This document shows, piece after piece, positions 61,443 through 64,000 of a stretch of DNA of 64,000 bases. A program made the translations under genes and the position numbers. Under the pieces are notes generated by a model, which was not told where the DNA came from, did no database searches, and was given only the letters and a program-made list of their open reading frames with translations. The DNA is taken from assembly GCA_003342895.1 (NCBI GenBank), contig PTFA01000311.1, forward strand, positions 501,804-565,803. Reading direction: 5' to 3'. Origin of the DNA: Casuarius casuarius (lineage: Eukaryota; Chordata; Aves; Casuariiformes; Casuariidae). How positions within the stretch are numbered: the first letter of the stretch is position 1; every line of letters begins with the position of its first letter.

Positions 61443-64000
61443 AGCAGGTAATTAACACAATACGATATTAAGAAGCAATAATCAATTCAGCCAACAGTAT
61501 ATAAACCTACAATACAAAAGAATTGAAATAATCTAATTCTTTAAGTTTTGAAATGCAATGGCTCCCTATGAAATATTTCATGATTATAGAAGTAATTTGA
61601 TGGATTGAAGTGGAAAAGTAGTAATACCACTTTACACATTTCAAAAAATGAACTCACTGTTCTCATTGACAAAAAATATTTCATATAAAACCTTCTTCTA
61701 AACCACATCCTCCAATTTTCTGCTTTTTCTATACCAGACCCTCAGAAAGTTATTTTTGTATAGTTTCTGTTTGTTTTCTTTCCTGAACCTTATGTCTTTA
61801 ATGCACAGTCTTTTAATCACAGTGAATTTGATTCAATATTATACAAGCCATGTTACAATATACATCCTTTTTTACTTTTAAAAGTAAATAAATGGTATCC
61901 CTTTCCTTGTGAACCATGTGAATTATGCATTTCCCATTGCATTGCTTATTTGTGGAAAAACTTATAAAAAAATTAATTCCTATGAATATCTTGTCTTCAT
62001 TGCATTAAAAAAAACCACTATTGGTTTAGGTAATAGAATCTTCAGCACTAAATTTAAGTGTATTCCCCATAGAAATCATTTGCTTTCACTGTACTGAAGG
62101 AAAAACAAAAGCATCAAACCCATTTATTGCCAAGAGTGTTTGCGATCTCCAAGGACGCTTGTCTTTTTTTATTAGTGATTTTCAAACTCTGTCAAAGACT
62201 ACAGCTTCCCTTTGGTGTTCTTTGGTAAATTATACGTTATTTTTCTTTTCAGAAAATTCAGAATATTTTCATAGATGTTAAAACATTTCATATCCATATG
62301 AAATTATGTGAGCAATAAAGCTGGTCAAAGAACATAAAGAGACTGGGTAAACGAATATTATGTAATCCCTATTGATGGGGGAAGAACAGTGGATTTTTAA
62401 AATCTGAATTTTATTTTATATATTTCATCTGTGCACGTCATGTGAGACCTCCTGAATACAGCCTCAAATGAAGTACTTGCATTATAACTCACTTATGCAA
62501 AATTATGAAAACATCAGGCTATATACCTCTTTTCATTGATTTACTTGTTTTTTATTTAAAATTTTTTACTGAGAGCACATCAGTCTGTCTATAAGCCCTG
62601 CTGCATACTGAGCACATGCAAGTGTAATTTTCTAGGATATGGTATAATCTTCGTAATACTGACAGGTTTTTTTTGTTATGTTATGTTTTATTATTATTTA
62701 CATTCAGATAAGTGTATTTTGTCTTATGGTAGCAAACGGTTTGTTCTGCAACCATTTGTCTTTTAATTGAAATATTCACAGCAAACTAATAATAACCACC
62801 CCAATGAGGCAATAAACCCAACACAAATGAAAGGAAGGAGGCAGTTGCAGTCCTTCCTTTTGCCTTTCAGTGAGCCTGTAACTGCCATTGGGCAGTGCTT
62901 CTCTTCAACTGGCTGGCTGAGAAGGCAACTCAACATCTACATGGCCTTTGAAGTGTGATGGCATCTGCAGAGCCTGCTTGGAGACCAAAGCCCTAGACCA
63001 AAGTTCTAGGAGAAAAGCATAGCAGAAAAACAAAGAGAACACTATCCCCAAAGAACAGGGAGCCTTTAATATGTTCTGTGAATTATATGGATGCAAGAAA
63101 TCTCCCATAGCATGAGAGATTTGAAAGCAACAGATGCTGTTGCAGGATACCCATACTACCTACAGTGAAAACCATTAAATATTACAGTTAGTTAATTCAC
63201 ATTGTGTCAGGCCTGTAAATATTTTAGTGACTACCTGTGCGCAGGTGTCCAATTTTGACAATATTTCCATTAGTTTCTGTTGATGAAACCCAGCGCATGG
63301 GCCCAAAGGAGACAGCGGCCATCAGAGGAGGCTGGTTATTGTGGCAGGGAAAAGCTATTACAACAGCTGATTCCCAACACAGTGGGAAAATATGTGTCCA
63401 TACTTAGACAGGGAGCAGAGGGGTAACAGCTTGTAGCTCTGCTCATGTTTGCCTGTTACATTTTTGAATCTCAAGCTTTTACAGGCTATGCCTACACTGC
63501 TTTTTAGGGCCCTCTCAAGAGCTGCCCCAATTGTAGAGGCCCAGGCTGGGTGGGATTTCTCTATATCGATGCTAGATTCTTGGGGCATCTCTAGGACACC
63601 CACATACATCTACTTGACATTCAGGACTGGCTGCCCCTGGGATGTCACCTACCCCGTACACCTTTGGTGCCTACCCTAACAAGATACATCAGGTAGTCAT
63701 AATATCCCTCCAGTGTCTGAAATGGGCTGATGTCCAGACCCACTATATAACCACTCATCAGATTTGGACTGTGCACAGTATTCTACCCAAGATGTTACCA
63801 GAAGGGTAAAGGAAGAAAGTTAAAAAACTAGTAGGAATACTGACAGGGAAGACCAAATCATCTTCCATGCCATGCCACAATGCTTGATACCAGATTTGGG
63901 GCCAGAAATGTTTGAGCCAGAACTGATGATCAAGGGTTGCTGATATACAGTAAATATCAGCTACCCCATCTATGCATATAAAGCCTGTGTATTTTGAATC
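61443..64000. other. Non-coding stretch, no gene seen
   Basis: Strongly AT-rich to about 62750, then closer to average composition. No recognisable repeat, exon or regulatory element. Frames here are at most 83 codons. Confidence 0.5.

Noticed and set aside
1..64000. Bacterial, phage or CRISPR systems
   Set aside because: No dense gene packing, ribosome-binding patterns or regularly spaced repeats. The CR1 LINE fragments and splice signals indicate vertebrate nuclear DNA.

Overview
The window looks like vertebrate nuclear DNA, most likely from a bird, with crocodilian or turtle as the alternatives. It is AT-rich, has no bacterial-style gene packing and no long credible open reading frame. 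It carries 3'-end fragments of CR1 LINEs, the main sauropsid retrotransposon, at about 31.4-31.7 kb and 61.3-61.4 kb on the + strand. Two much older CR1/L3-type relics lie reversed at 27.6-28.2 kb and 38.1-38.8 kb. Worn MIR/CORE-SINE-like fragments and short microsatellites make up most of the remaining recognisable sequence. The low repeat density fits a bird better than a turtle or crocodilian.

The most convincing protein-coding feature is one internal exon on the + strand at 3178-3333. It has a consensus branch point (TACTAAC), a pyrimidine-rich acceptor, 51 uninterrupted codons and a strong GTAAGT donor. I do not recognise the protein. If the exon is real, much of the window downstream of 3.3 kb is intron or 3' flank of that gene. 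Several downstream acceptors could join it in frame (13.4, 36.7, 41.6 and 57.6 kb), and the sequence alone does not choose among them. A possible upstream partner ends at 413.

Layout: 0-3.2 kb is non-coding sequence with TGG and TG microsatellites, then the exon. 4.56-6.1 kb is a GC-rich island that may be an old unclassified mobile element. 6-22 kb is mostly unique sequence with MIR-like fragments near 13-14.7 kb. 22.3-23.8 kb is a C-rich, G-poor stretch with recurring CCTAA/TAACC words. 25.4 kb holds a perfect 26-bp palindrome. 27-39 kb holds most of the CR1 material and a 200-codon chance-like reading frame. 39-64 kb is mostly unique sequence with simple repeats, two more MIR-like fragments and one CR1 tail.

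I found no tRNA, rRNA, CRISPR, phage or bacterial element, and no convincing new biological system. Repeat family names rest on remembered consensus features, not on a search.
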